The notes: a model not told the origin generated them from the letters alone. 64,000 bases of DNA from Sapria himalayana (GCA_029783825.1 JAREIK010000715.1:39578-103577), one strand, 5' to 3'; numbered from the stretch's first letter, positions 48,111-61,130 are shown. Translations and numbers: made by a program.

Positions 48111-49914
48111 TTTTATTTTTTTATATATTATTTGTTTTATTTTTTATGTACTTTTTTATATTAAAGGTATGCCATGACCTATGGATGAGCATTTCTTGAA
48201 AGACACATTCACCTCATATAATTATTAAAATAGGATATTATAAAAAAATAATTTCAAAATTATATAAATAAGAATAAAAATTTATATAAAAGTATACAAA
48301 TTACTTTTATAAAATATTTAATTATGATAATTAAATATATTAATTAAATAAACATTAAATAATTAATTATATAATTATAATCTTTTTGTCAGATATTTTA
48401 ATTAATTAATGAACATATAAAAAATTACTAGTACTAAAAAGGTAAAATAATTAATTATATGATTAAATAAAAAAAAATTATAAAAACATTTGAATTAATG
48501 TATAAACAAGTAAATATTTATATTATTTAGAATAAAAATATGTTAATGCTTATAGTAATATTTTAAGTAAAATATTTAAAAATTTAGGAAAAAAAATTCA
48601 ATTTTTTTTTAAATTTAAAAGAAAATAAATTAATATTTAAAGATAAATACATAGATATTTTAATTACATCAAAAAAAATTGATGATTTAAAAAATAAATA
48701 TCTCATCATGGTTATTAAAAGAACACTCCAAGTGTTTTTTAGGATTTGAAAAAGAATTATTTAAAATATTACTAATTAAATTTTTTTGTCCTTAAAATAC
48801 TTAAATTATTTTTTCACCAATAAACACTTTTAAAAAGTACTACCAAACTGACCCTAAGTTGATTTTAATTCATGTTTTTTTTGTTCCTACTAAAATTTAT
48901 AAGAATTAAACAAATGAGTAAGATCTTTACTATTAACTTATAATATTTTACTTTTTATTAAAATAATAAATATAACATTTTTTATTGATCTTCTAAGCTT
49001 TAAATAATTTTTAAATTTATATAAATTATAAATTATATCAAATAATATGAAATTTTATTACTTTATAATTATTTCATATTATATCATGAAAAATAAATTG
49101 AATTCTTAAAAATTTATAACTATTATATATATATATATATCAAATACTTTATTATTATATATTATTATTTAATTTATTTACCAAATAATATCATTTATGG
49201 TTTAAAAAATCTATTTCATTTTTTTTATTTAAATTATTTAATTTTTATAATTTTAGTTTACTTGTATATTTGTGTCTCTTTTTTTTAAATAAAAAAAAGA
49301 GACAAATTCAATCACTTAATTCCGTGAAAAAATATGCTAAGGAATATTCAATCACAAACATTTTTTCTATCTTTCGAAAAGAAAGAGAGGAGAAGTGAAA
49401 CTGGACTATGTGAGCAACCAACAAATTCAGACTCTTCTTGTTACCAAGTAATATTATCATTGATCTTCTTCTTCAAAATACTATATACATTTCTCTGTCT
49501 CTCTCAATTTCATTACCAATGGCAAAGTTTGGTTTATACAGAATATTTGGTTTTTATTTTTTTTATTTTCCTCCAATTTTCTTCTTCTTTCTTCTATTTT
49601 CACATCACTTATATGATGTTAACTTTCTGCCATTAATGAAATAGCAAATGGTTAGTGTAAACTTTGTTCTTTAACTGTTTAAAAAAATTAGGGTTTTATA
49701 TATTTTAAATATAAAATGTACATTTTTTTTATGCTTTTGTAACTTAAAAAAAAATTTATGCTTAATATTTTCTGCTTCTGTAACTTAATAAAAAAAAATT
49801 ATGTTTAATGTTTTCTGCTTCTGTTACTTAATAAAAAAAGTATGCTTAATGTTTTCTGCTTCTATAACTTAAGAAAAAACAAAATCAATGTTTATTGGTT
49901 CTATTTTTTTGTCT

Positions 49915-50340
49915 CCAAAAATATTATAAATATATAACATTATTTATAAACTTTTATACATTTATATAATCATATGACATTATATATAAATGTCTATACT
50001 TTAATATATATAAACATATTACATTATATATAAACGTTGATACGTTTATATAAACATATATTATTATATATAAATATTTATACATATGTATAAATGTTTA
50101 TAAATATTTTACACCATTTACATAAAACTATCCATTTGTGTCTTTTTTAATATAACATTTATATAACATATAAATTTGTATATAAATATAAAATATTTAT
50201 AATGTTTATATAAATGTGATATATATACTATATAATATTTTTAAAAGTGTTACAAATATATAATTATATATATGTAACATTTATAAAAATATTTTAAACA
50301 CAACATTATATTTAAGCACTTGTATATTTATAAAAGTGTG
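49915..50340 (-). repeat. Inverted copy of 5460-5935
   Basis: Reverse-complement match in motif order to 5460-5935, including the TATATAATGTCATATGATTA and ATATTTTTATAAATGTTACA blocks. Its role is unknown. Confidence 0.65.
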
Positions 50341-50699
50341 AAGTTTTTTTTAATGATTGTTCTTTTTAATTTTAATGAATTTCAAATCACCAAAAAGTGT
50401 GCTAGCTCTTTATGTTGTTTATATAATTATAGTTTAATGCTTACTCTTCATCTCTTATATTATATGTAGGAGCATTTGATTTGAGGTAACACTTTCTACC
50501 CTAACTCAGCAAAATGAAACTATATCATTTTTTAATGTCTAGTTATTTTATTTCTTCGAACCCTATCATTCATCATGAGTTTGTGTACCATGGTCATGGT
50601 GAGTTACATTTCATTGCTCATTATTTGCTTACACGAAAACATGATATGCATTCTTTGATCATTGAATTATAATGTCTCTATCATTCCTGACATGTTAGG

Positions 50700-50947
50700 A
50701 TGTTAATAAGAGATTTAGAACAGAGTCGAACTCTAAACCCGCAAGCATGAAAGAGGCTGCAGGGGGGTACAAGAAAGATGAGAGGGTTGGCTTTGCACAA
50801 CTTTCACAGAGTATTGATCTTTTTGTCTACCCTCGAAGCCATACCATAATCACCATACTTGCTAAGCATGGATTATTTAAGGGCATGACTATCAATGATA
50901 ATCACCCCAAATTGTTAAAGCATATGAGAGCTAGATTGCCTCTTTAA
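50700..50947 (+). pseudogene. Captured gene fragment, unrecognised (piece 1)
   Basis: An open frame continues from before the ATG at 50747: NKRFRTESNSKPAS, MKEAAGGYKKDERVGFAQLS, QSIDLFVYPRSHTIITILAK, HGLFKGMTINDNHPKLLKHM, then a TAA stop. Composition and codon use look like a real plant exon in an otherwise AT-rich setting. The family is not recognised with confidence. It precedes piece 2 (51046-51426) in another frame, and the two may be parts of one host gene. Confidence 0.5.
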
Positions 50948-51045
50948 GTGACAAACCTTGCAACTCTCTTGATGCTTCCCAAAGAATAGGCACAATAGCT
51001 GATTAATTCCTTCACAGTGCTAGTGGAAACACAGACATCAATTCC

Positions 51046-51426
51046 ATGAATATCCAGATGAGTCAACCTCATTCTGATTATCAACCTTTTTCTATGATAG
51101 ACTATCTTTGGCTCACCAACTCTCTCTCAGTGATAGAACAATCCCAAATTTCTTCAATTTATGATTCATCCTCACTCCCTGCATTTGCAAGACTAAGACA
51201 AGTCGAAACTACTTCAACAATTGGCAGGCAAACCATTGGAGTAGCTCCTCATGTTCATCTGGCTGCCTTACTTTCATTAGGTTATGCTGGTAGAAAACAA
51301 ATGGCTGCAAATGATTACGATGATCTTACTGACTTTAATTTTGGAACTGCTACTGATACTTCTCTTTCTTCACGAGGCAAAATGCTGAATGTTGTGACTC
51401 GGTCACAAGAAATATTCTGGTGGTAA
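51046..51426 (+). pseudogene. Captured gene fragment, unrecognised (piece 2)
   Basis: 126 codons, open also slightly upstream of the ATG. Recognisable phrases: SDYQPFSMIDYLWLTNSLSV, SSSLPAFARLRQVETTSTIG, VAPHVHLAALLSLGYAGRKQ, ANDYDDLTDFNFGTATDTSL. Low hydrophobicity with serine/threonine-rich parts, no membrane segment. Ends IFWW at a TAA/TGG boundary about 110 bases before the CACTA terminus at 51537. Possibly a C-terminal host exon cut by the insertion. I do not recognise it. Confidence 0.5.
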
Positions 51427-51536
51427 ATTTGATAATCTTGATTGTTCATTGACCAAGTCCTTGACACCATTCAAGTCAATGGAAACTCCTCAAAGTGTGC
51501 CATATTATTTTTTCTTTGAAAGGTTTCTTCTGCTTG

Positions 51537-51895
51537 GAATACAAAGAAAAATCTCATATAGCTAAGGACAATTCCCTAGCTAACTGAGCATTTTCCGTTG
51601 CTAAACGGGATATAGCGATGGATTACCGATGGATCGGGTTCCTATCTAAGGTGCTTTTTGCTATATTTTAGCGACAGAAGTGTCCCCAGCTAAAAAATTA
51701 GCGACAAAAAAATTCCTTGCTAAAAAAAAAAATTTCGTAGCTAAATTAGAAAGATAAATGAGATATTCTGTCACTAAACAAAAATAACGACGGATGATTC
51801 CTGAGCTAAAGTGCTGGTCTATAAATTTTAGCGATGGATATAGTCCCTAGCAAATAAATTTAGCGACGGAATATCCGTAGCTAAAGTGCTGGTCT
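51537..51895. repeat. CACTA X terminus and subterminal repeats (left end)
   Basis: After the degenerate terminus come TAGCTAAGGACAATTCCCTA, CATTTTCCGTTGCTAAA, GATATAGCGATGGATTACCG and AAAGTGCTGGTCTATAAATT, in the same order as the reverse complement of 19250-19571. The AGTGCTGGTCTA phrase occurs twice (near 51812 and 51884). Confidence 0.85.
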
Positions 51896-51954
51896 ACATA
51901 TGTATATACTAACTATATACATATGTAGATACTGACTATATACATATGTATATA

Positions 51955-52330
51955 CAACATTTGTTGCCGTTGCTATTGCTCTCGCTACCGTTCCCCCTCC
52001 TATAGCTGTTGCCGCTGCCGTGGCCACTACCAATACCACTTTCACTACTTTTGTTGTCACTGCTATTGCTATCGCTGTCGATGCTACTGCCACTATTGCT
52101 ACCATAGGTACCGGTGCTGCCGCTGCTGCCCATGCCGCCACCAGTGTTGGCACTACAACCACCACTACTGCTGTTGTAGCTGATGCTGCTACTGCGGCTA
52201 CTGCCGCTTCTGTCGTCACTGCCCCTGCAGCCACTAATGTCGTGTTTGCCGCTACAACTATTACTGCTGCTACTGCTACCATTACCACTTTCTCTGCCGC
52301 CGCTGCCACCGCTACTTCTCTACTACTGCT
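51955..52330 (-). repeat. GC-rich triplet island (inverted copy)
   Basis: CTGCTACTGCC / GCCGCTGC-type triplets, about 375 bases, followed by TTTTACATACCTATAATAGG. This is the reverse complement of cassette 2 at 18004-18530. Frames on both strands give Ala/Val/Thr- or Ser/Gly-rich low-complexity products; none has domain support. Confidence 0.85.
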
Positions 52331-52369
52331 TAATATAGGCTTTTACATACCTATAATAGGTTAAACTCT

Positions 52370-53069
52370 ACCAAAAAAATTCAGAGACACAAAAACATAT
52401 TTACCAAAATATAAAAACAAATATTATAGGCATGAATAAACACAAATTAAAGTTGATTGTCATATAGCTTCAACAAAAATCCAAAAGATGTCCAACAATT
52501 ATGTTTAGAGATAAAGTGAGTGCAAAAATAAAATGTTTTTAGAATAACAAAGATAAGATAATCTAGCCCTCTTTTTGATGAAGCTAAAATCGGTAAATAT
52601 GGGACTCATGCATTGGAATGACCATGGTAATGTCTGAATGCTTTGAACCATGATTTTTTCTTTTCTCTCACATAATGTGCCCTGCAAATATTCATAATTT
52701 GATTTATCAGAAAAGCAAAGAACAAAACCAAAATAAAAAAAATTGAAATTTGCAAAAAATTATCATAATTATTTGCTACACAAACAAAAATAAATAACTA
52801 TTCAGAAATAATTTTTATACTCAATTATCCTCATAATTTATAGGGAATGCTAGCCTCTCCTACGAGGATTCAAAGCTGGATCTCAGAATGCTCTCTGGTG
52901 CACCAATTCCGCTAACTGTGACTCCATATAGGACATCTTCTACTACATTGCTTTTTTAATTTCTAAAATTTATTGCATTTCTTCCATCAAATTAGTTATA
53001 TGCACCTCCTTTTTTTCATTTTGGTCTCCATATCTACAATATGTTCATTTGTTTCCAATGCTTGTTGTT
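52370..53069 (-). other. CACTA 3' interior, no clear gene
   Basis: A minus-strand piece near 52690-52590 reads AHYVREKKKSWFKAFRHYHG-like, and one near 53040-52930 reads EKKEVHITNLMEEMQ. They have the look of a coiled-coil region of a second CACTA protein, but I cannot support a call. A 55-base phrase at 52460-52515 (CTTCAA.AAA.ATC.AAAA, then ATGTTTAGAGA) recurs directly at 57345-57400. Confidence 0.35.
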
Positions 53070-55529
53070 TGATCACCTCATGCACCATTGCTGAGACAGA
53101 TGAATTAGAAGTACGACTGCTACAACAAAATGCCACTCTCTTAGAGCCAATTCCATACACTCGCTACTTCTTTCTACCATCACATGACCTCCATAATTCC
53201 GTGGCACATTTCTATTCTTTGTATTGACATTATCATCAAAATAATAAGAACAAAATGATGATGCTTCTTCTACCAAATATGCATTGCAAATCGAACCTTC
53301 AACTTTTGCCTTGTTTCTAACATTCAATTTCAACTTACCAAGATACCTACAACAACAATGTTAGGTTTCAATTTGATTAAATTACAATATTACTTAAAGT
53401 ATGAAATAATAAAACACAGCAATTATATGGATTTACCTCTCAAAAAAACATCCACCTGAATTGCATTGGCCATGCAATTATTGCATCATATGCTAAATAG
53501 ACCAGAAAATGCTCCATTGATAAAAAAAACTCGGGGGGAATATCCATTCAAGCTTTCAAATAATAAGTGGAATATCATTCTCCAGCTTCACCATGACATC
53601 TATTTTGATTGTGATTATAGTTATCTATTTGAAAAGCAAACTTAGTTTTGTAAGGACATTACAAACACTTAGTGGAAGTAATTCATAGAATGCAATGGTA
53701 TTAATCTCTACATAAATATATAACAGTCATGACTTTTCATTCCAAATAACTTAAGATTATTCATATCCACGTATCTACCCATATTTGACACATCCATCAG
53801 GGAATTTCAAAATTTTAACCCATTCTCACAATATCTATATTGCCTTCTTATCAAGTCTGTAACAAGCTTTAAAGAATTTTCATATTTCCTCATTCAGTTT
53901 CAATTCAGGACGCTGATAGTAATCATTCAGCTATTGTCTTAATTTTAAAGTGTGTTTTTCCTTTCTGTCTATATGAAGGATAGTGTTGAAAACTCTATCA
54001 AAAATATTCTTTTCAATATGCAAAAAATCAAAGTTATGATGAATAAAATTGGACTTCCAATAGGGCAAGTCCCAAAATATACTACGTTTCCTCCAGCCAA
54101 CTAATTTGCCTATTGGTCCATTAATTCCAGTAGCATCCTTTTCAATTACATTCTTCAAACCTAAACTATGAATCTCTATAATAATTTCATCTCTTGAATG
54201 AACTCCTGGTGCAACTTTCATCATAGTTTTATTTTTTCGAAATGTAGTTCTATTTCTTTGAAATGGATGATTCGTAGGTAGAAACTTACGATGGCTATCA
54301 AACCATGACTGTTTACCATTAAATTTGAGGGTAAATGCATTAGAATTTGTCATGCAATACGAGGATGTGAATCGTCCTGTAGTACTCCAGTCAGACAACA
54401 TTGAATATGCAAGAAAGTCACTTACCGTACACATAAGGGTTGCCCGCATAATGAAATTTTGCTTTTTTAGATATTATATGTATTCACGATAACATCCCAT
54501 AAATGATTTAACTCTACAATAAGAGGCTGCAAGAAAACATTTAGCATGTCACATTTTGACTTTCTTCTGCAAAATCTTGATTTATATAATTAAAATGCTT
54601 TCAAGCAGGTGAATCTAATGGATGATGCATTACCTCTTCTTCAACCTCATGCTCGGAATGCCACCTCATATCATTTCTTGTAGCATTTGATGCATATAGT
54701 CTTTGTATCGACGAATTAATGAAAAATAATATATCTTCTTAAAGACAACCTTCAATTTTTATCGTGTTTCTACAACACGAGGTGCCTTCCTAAATCGAAG
54801 ATGGTCACAAAACTTACAGCTAATTAAATCACTATCACCACCCCAATATAACATGCATCTATTTAAACAACAATCATTTTTTTCCACTGGTAGACCCATT
54901 CCTCGTAGTAACTTCTTAGTGTTGTAAAAGTTGTTACTGATCAAATTATTATCCAGAAAAATCTCATTCATCAGTTCTGTCACCTGATCAAATAATTTCT
55001 CAGACATATGATTTTCTGACTTAATGCTCATTAGTCGAGCCACAAGTGACAATTGTGAATGTGTTTTACAACAAGGATACAACTCTTTATCTGCAGCTTT
55101 AAGCATTTCATAAAATTTCTTAGCTTTAGGATAATGTGGTTCATCCATGTAATCTATATTGAAGTTAGCACCAGTAACTTCCATGATCATTCTATGGTAT
55201 GTGTTTGATGTTTCTTCACCACTAGCAAATGATTCAATACCCTCATTTTGGTCAATATTTCGAGCCATTGCACTTTACTTATGATAAATCCAAACTAAAT
55301 AATTTGGCACAAAGCCATATTTTGCCAAATGATATCTTATAGTGTCTGCATCATGAAAAGAGATAATCTAACACTTTCGATGATTACATGGACACTTAAT
55401 TTTTTCTCCATCCATCAATCTCGATTGACTACATGCAAAATTGATGAAAGTTTCAAGCCCAGTCAAAAAATCTTCATTCGAAAATCCATTAATAATTCTT
55501 TTGTACATCCATTGATGCCCTGAGCTCAT
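53070..55529 (-). pseudogene. TNP2-type CACTA transposase (Transposase_21), broken
   Basis: From the ATG at 55529 (minus): MSSGHQWMYKRIINGF, FINFACSQSRLMDGEKIKCP, a C-rich motif with a stop, then HLAKYGFVPNYLVWIYH, the transposase-associated N-terminal domain. Next: YPKAKKFYEMLKAADKELYP, CCKTHSQLSLVARLMSIKSE, LLRGMGLPVEKNDCCLNRCM, LYWGGDSDLISCKFCDHLRF. A block reading RWHSEHEVEEEVMHHPLDSP joins abruptly to NVFLQPLIVELNHLWDV, so the segment that normally holds the conserved LC(T/A)DGF block is deleted. Then MRATLMCTVSDFLAYSMLSD, FDSHRKFLPTNHPF, FWDLPYWKSNFIHHNFDFLH, ILKFPDG, LKLFGMKSHDCYIFM, IFPPSFF, and, after a likely intron at about 53338-53437, NVRNKAKVEGSICNAYLVEE (DUF4218-like). Several stops. 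It would have catalysed excision and integration of the element. Confidence 0.9.
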
Positions 55530-56099
55530 TTTGCCATGTTTTATTTACAAAAAAAAAATGCTCAATCATTATTATAAATAAAACATTCTATTACTTTAAA
55601 ATATACAAATAATAAAATAAATATACTTACAAATGAATATTTAAAATTTAAATATCATGAATATCAAGGCAATTCATTTGCAGAATCTACATTAATATAT
55701 AACGTAAATTTTAGTACGATAAAGATTAATGGATATCACATTTGTACTAGATAAAGGGTGCAAAGTATGATAATCCACAAGAAATTAAAGCAAAAAAAAA
55801 GACATTTAATGTATAAAGGAGGAGCAAGAGAGAGAGAAAGACATAGAGAGTGTAGTGTTAGAATGAAAAATTATATAAAAGAAAATAAATTTCTTTATAT
55901 AAACCTATCAAATATTATATCTTTTGTCATACATAAGTTCATATTTGAGCCTGAGGCCTGAGGGTTGGGATTAGGTAAGAGTACGACCCTTATTTGTTTT
56001 ATACCATATATGAGCCTGATCAACGGACATTCTCATGCTATGTGCATACATATTGTTGATATTGTATCTTTAGCCATTTTATTTCAAGGTGGTGCAACA
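55530..56099. other. CACTA interior upstream of TNP2
   Basis: AT-rich sequence with no coding signal. As the region just upstream of the TNP2 start it should hold its promoter, but no clear TATA/leader arrangement stands out. The plus-strand frame at 55758-55961 has no motif. Confidence 0.45.
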
Positions 56100-56854
56100 A
56101 AATAGTATTATCCCATATATAATTATATGTTATGAAACATATAGTAAATGTAGTTATAAATAGTTACATTTAGTTTAACATATAATTATATATAGATATA
56201 TGCCTACAAGTAGTTATAAGTAAATATAATTAAATGTATGCAATGTTATAAACAATTATATAGATTTACAGATATGTATAAATATATGTATACATAATTA
56301 AAAATAAAGTTATATTTTATTATATAAAGTTATTTATAGTTATAAGAATATTTATATAATGTTATACACATATAGTTAAACATTGTGTTGTATGTTTTTA
56401 TACATATAATTATAAATATTGTTACATTTAGTTATAAATATAGTTACACATATAGTTAAACTTATATTTATGCATGTATGTATATATATTTGTTCATATA
56501 ATTTAATATATTTATACATTTAGTTATATATAGGTATGTATATACTAAAATACATTTTTTATGTTAATATATAAAAATGTATATTAAATATATGTTGTTA
56601 ATTATATATATATAATATAGGTTATACATTAATAATATAAAATTATGAATAGTTATATGTTATCATACATATAATATATATAGTTATAAAAAGTATATAT
56701 CGTTAAACATTTAGAATATATATATATATGAGAAGTTATATTTAGTTATACATAAATATATACAAAGTTATAAACAAGTATATAGATTTACATATATGTA
56801 TACATACATGTGGTTATACATATAGTTATACATATAGTTACACATATAGTTAAA

Positions 56855-56908
<54 letters not shown>

Positions 56909-57355
56909 GGTATATCTATTTAATTATATGATTTTATATATCTATACCTATAGTTATGTATAGGTATAGATATAGTAAAATATATTTTTTGAATACTAAT
57001 ATATACAAATGTATATTAAATACAAGTTGTAAATTATATATTTAAATATAGTTATGTATAAAGCTTTTATAGTAATACATATAATAAGATACAATTATTT
57101 ATAGATATATGTTATTATACATATAGTATATAAAACTATATATATTTTTATATAGTTAAACATATAGTTATATATAGATATATTCATACAAATAATTATA
57201 CATAAATATATAAAGTTATAAATAAATATATAGATTTACATATATGTATACATACTTACAAATATTGTTATATTTAATTATATAGAGTGTTATATAGTTA
57301 TACAATTATTTATATATAGTTATACAAATATTTATATATAGTCATACAACTTCAA
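56100..57355. repeat. TATAGTTATA-rich repeat zone, about three units of 0.45-0.5 kb
   Basis: Low-complexity sequence built on TATAGTTATACATA. A marker phrase TATAGATTTACA(T/G)ATATGTAT recurs at about 56260, 56781 and 57230, giving spacings of about 520 and 450 bases, so it appears to be a degraded tandem array and not random AT sequence. A (TA) run lies at about 56860-56904. Confidence 0.65.
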
Positions 57356-57529
57356 TAAATATCTAAAATATGGCCAGCAATGATGTTTAGAGAGAGAGAG
57401 AGAAAAGAAATACTATATTTATATAATTTTTCCCATGATCAGGAAATTACTTTCAATGGCCATTTACTACTACTTCTATACTGAAGAGATGTTCTGCTAA
57501 AGCATCATAAATTTCTTTCATATATATGG

Positions 57530-57564
57530 ATGTGTGTGTGTGTGTGTGTGTTGTGTGTGTGTAT

Positions 57565-57595
<31 letters not shown>

Positions 57596-57596
57596 T
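57530..57596. repeat. (TG)n and (ATTT)n compound microsatellite
   Basis: About 16 TG units with one slip, followed by nine ATTT units and TATATA. Confidence 0.95.
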
Positions 57597-58479
57597 ATAT
57601 AGAGTAAGAATATGAAGATTAATACATGAAAATGAAAAAAAGATGATATAAAAAAAATAATACTCAATAATAATAATATATAACTAAAACTCAGGTCTTT
57701 ACATAATGAATAAAAATGATTGATGAAACTTTACATATCGAGTATTCCCATAAAAAATAAAACAACTGAATAAAATAAATAAAAACTCACAATAATATAA
57801 TATTATGGATAAAAAATATAAAATGACATTATCATTTATTAAATAAAATAAAAATTCACTTATAAATACAAAAAAAAACTATAAATACTATTAATCTATA
57901 TGAATCATCTCATCCCAGTTTCTCAAGATAATAAAAATATAAAAATACAATATAATTCTCAATAGTTTTGAAATTTTTATTTTTATTAACAACTTATTAA
58001 TGTTCTTTATAATTCATTTTGCTGTATTTTTATGATATATTGCTTTTTTTTATTATATTGTATTAATGTTATTGAAATTATAATAATTTATATTTATTTT
58101 AGTAACATATGAAAGATAATTTAATAATATATGTTATGGACTAAAAATTAATTAGTAAATATGTTTATATCATATTAAACTTTAAAAGAGTACTCACGTA
58201 AAAGAATACTCACATATATTCGCTAGTACTATAAATTAATGTTTCATTAATGATACATACATTTCCATAATACTTCTCATATTTTCTAATATTATTTATT
58301 ACTATTTATTACAAGATACATCTGCCACAAATTTTGTGAAACATGAAACTTAGATTCAAGCTTGTAGGTTACAACTAATAGTTATGGTACTCAACTAATA
58401 GCTACAACATTCAACTAATAATTACTCCTCATATTTATTAGTTTTTTAAATTGTATAAAATAAACATATTGGAGCTCAG
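57597..58479. other. AT-rich stretch without genes
   Basis: Nothing coding is visible. It lies between the repeat zone and the segment shared with the window start. Confidence 0.5.
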
Positions 58480-59865
58480 AAAAATTACCATGTGTTAAAT
58501 GATGATGTTATTAACACGGCGAGATATTGGGTGTCCTAATGAATGTAGTCATAAGGAGAATACTCTTGTATGGCATGAAATTCATCAACGTTACAGAGAT
58601 ATCTAAACTCTTCATAATCAACATTTGTTAATGGTATAAATTATAGTTAATATAAATTTTGTAGAAGTTGAATTGATAGAGTAATAATAAACTGCATTGT
58701 TGTGGCTAAAATCATAAATCGGAGTTGATAAAACATTATTTGGTAGACAAAAATCTATTGTGTTGCATGACATTGTGTGGATTATAAACATTAAATTTCT
58801 AAATATTTTTAATAGGTTTATATCCTCTATCTAAATCAAAAATGTTATAGAATAAAATATTATACTTTTTTTATCTGCCTATCCTTCTCCCAAGCTCAAC
58901 CCAAAATTATTATTTGGCTCATATATAAGCTATGAGGCTTCATGATTAGAATAGGTAAAACTCACGTCCCAACATCTGAACAACATGATAAATGAGAGCA
59001 CCATGGAAAACATATCCAACATATGCGAGGATAGGACTCATATTTTTAGTGTTAGAGTATTCATCATCTTTTGCTGATCAGACTACCATGTTATTGGTTC
59101 GGATTTTTATTACCATGCTATTTGTTTTTAAAAATATTATTCTTGATAGTAATTATGTACAAAAAAGTTTGGTTCATATATTTTATACTATCTTAGCTTA
59201 AGTGTCCATGACACATTACTATATGTTGACCTTTTTATATCAGTATGAAATCATTATTTTAATAGTACTAAACTTGATTAAACAAGTCCACTCATCACTA
59301 ACACATGAGATATCACAAGGAATCACACACTAAAAGACATCCTTTGAAGGAATATTGAAATTATTAGAAATATAAGTGTTTTATTTCAAGAACCATAAAT
59401 ATGAAGTTATTATATTTGAGATAATTTGTAGATAGATTTAATTTACAAAATGTTAGATACATGAAAGATATAAATCTTTATACACACACACACACACCAT
59501 GATAATCTTTGTTAAAGATAAGTGCAACCATAAGAATATAAATGAATCATGTAGGAACATTACAATAAAGTCTATGAAAAATATTAATAAGAATAATTAT
59601 TTTTATATCATATGTTGACTTACAAGCTTTTCACATGCTTACTTGCATGAATAGCATGTGTTAGTATGTATGATTTCCATGTCTTGGCTTACATGAGTGA
59701 TAAGTATTGATTAATTGCTTACTATGTGTTCTCGTGCATTAATGCCAAGTGCTTGAAAGTGTGCTTGTTATATGATGATGTGTATATCTACCAAGGATTG
59801 ACTTGACATGTGAAAGCTGTGTTAGCTTACTAAATGTTGCATCAACAATTAAAAAACTTGGAATC

Positions 59866-59916
59866 TTGCCTATAAATAAAAGTGATTTTGGGTTCCTAGC
59901 ACACAACAACACATAT
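59866..59916 (+). promoter_or_regulatory. Candidate core promoter, conserved in both copies
   Basis: TATAAATA at 59871-59878 followed by CACACAACAACACATATC, as at 1420 in the first element. Both elements keep it while flanking microsatellites change, so it may be under some constraint or simply recent. Direction is opposite to TNP2. Confidence 0.4.
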
Positions 59917-60059
59917 CATGAGAACATTTCAGAGTGAATTGAGAAACTCTTACTCAATTATTTTCAATAACATGTATGAATATTAGTGAGTTTTCTAGAA
60001 GTTGACAAAATAGTTCAAACTGATTCAATCGAGTATAATCAATTTAATTTAATGTGACA

Positions 60060-60885
60060 TGCTAAACTATTATTTATTTATTTATTTATTTTATTATTTA
60101 TTTATTTATTTATTTTATTTATTTATATTTATTTTATTTATTTTATTTATTTTATTTATTTTATTTATTTATTTATTTTATTTATTTTATTTATTTTATT
60201 TATTTTATTTATTTTATTTATTTTATTTTATTTATTTATTTTATTTATTTTATTTATTTTATTTATTTTATTTATTTTATTTATTTTATTTATTTTATTT
60301 ATTTTATTTATTTATTTATTTTATTTATTTTATTTATTTTATTTATTTTATTTATTTTATTTATTTATTTATTTTATTTATTTTATTATTTTATTTATTT
60401 ATTATTTTATTTATTTATTTATTTTATTTATTTTATTTATTTTATTTATTTTATTTATTTTATTTTATATTTTATTATTTTATTATTTTATTTATTTTTA
60501 TTTATTATTTTATTTATTTTATTTATTTTATTTATTTTATTTATTTATTTATTTATTTTATTTATTTATTTTATTTATTTTATTATTTTATTTATTTATT
60601 TATGTTATTATTTATTTATTTTATATATTTTATTTATTTTATTTATTTTATGTATTTTATTTATTTTATTTTATTTATTATTTATTTTATTTATTTTATT
60701 TATTTTATTTATTTTATTTATTTTATTTATTTTATTTATTTTATTATTTTATTTATTATTTATTTATTTATTTTATTTATTTTATTTATTTATTTATTTT
60801 ATTTATTTATTTATTTTATTTATTTTATTTATTTTATTTATTTTATTTATTTATTATTTATATTTATTATTTTATTTTATTTTTG
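60060..60885. repeat. TTTTA/TTTA array, 826 bp
   Basis: Nearly pure TTTATTTTA-type units. Because no frame of this strand contains a stop, it yields a 275-codon open frame of F, I, L, Y that is not a gene. The orthologous array in the first element is 235 bases and made of ATTTC units. Confidence 0.97.
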
Positions 60886-60911
60886 AATTCAATCATTACT
60901 CATTTTGAATA

Positions 60912-61130
60912 TTGTTGTGGATATCAAGTCGGCATACCTAAGTATGTATACTAGTCATGTATAAAATACACATGCATATTGATATATTCTATTTTTGTAG
61001 ATATCAAGTCGGCATACCTAAGTATGTATACTAGTTATGTATAAAATACACATGAATATTGATGTATACTATTTTTGTAGATATAAATTTGGCAAACCTA
61101 AGTATATATACTATTTATATATTGAGGAGG
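60912..61130. repeat. Tandem repeat, about 80 bp, three units
   Basis: Units start near 60916, 60996 and 61075 with GATATCAAGTCGGCATACC. Counterpart of 1867-2160. Confidence 0.9.

Larger units (their letters stand above)
47492..51536 (+). mobile_element. CACTA element, left-hand Y end with captured sequence
   Basis: Opens with CACTACAAAAAATTGTC directly after the TATC array. The first 600 bases are subterminal repeats (TAGCTAGGGAAT, TAGCGATGGA). The next kilobase matches the reverse complement of the Y-end interior of the first element: 48860-49120 against 2860-3105, including TTTTTAAGAATTCA and TTATAAATTTTAGTAGGA. So this is a Y end in the opposite orientation. Further in are the inverted TATA segment and gene-like pieces. 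No right end appears before the next element starts at 51537, so its remainder may lie beyond 63681. Confidence 0.75.

Noticed and set aside
60059..60886. 275-codon open frame rich in F, I, L, Y
   Set aside because: Pure consequence of the TTTTA array; the orthologous site in the first element has a different, shorter repeat.
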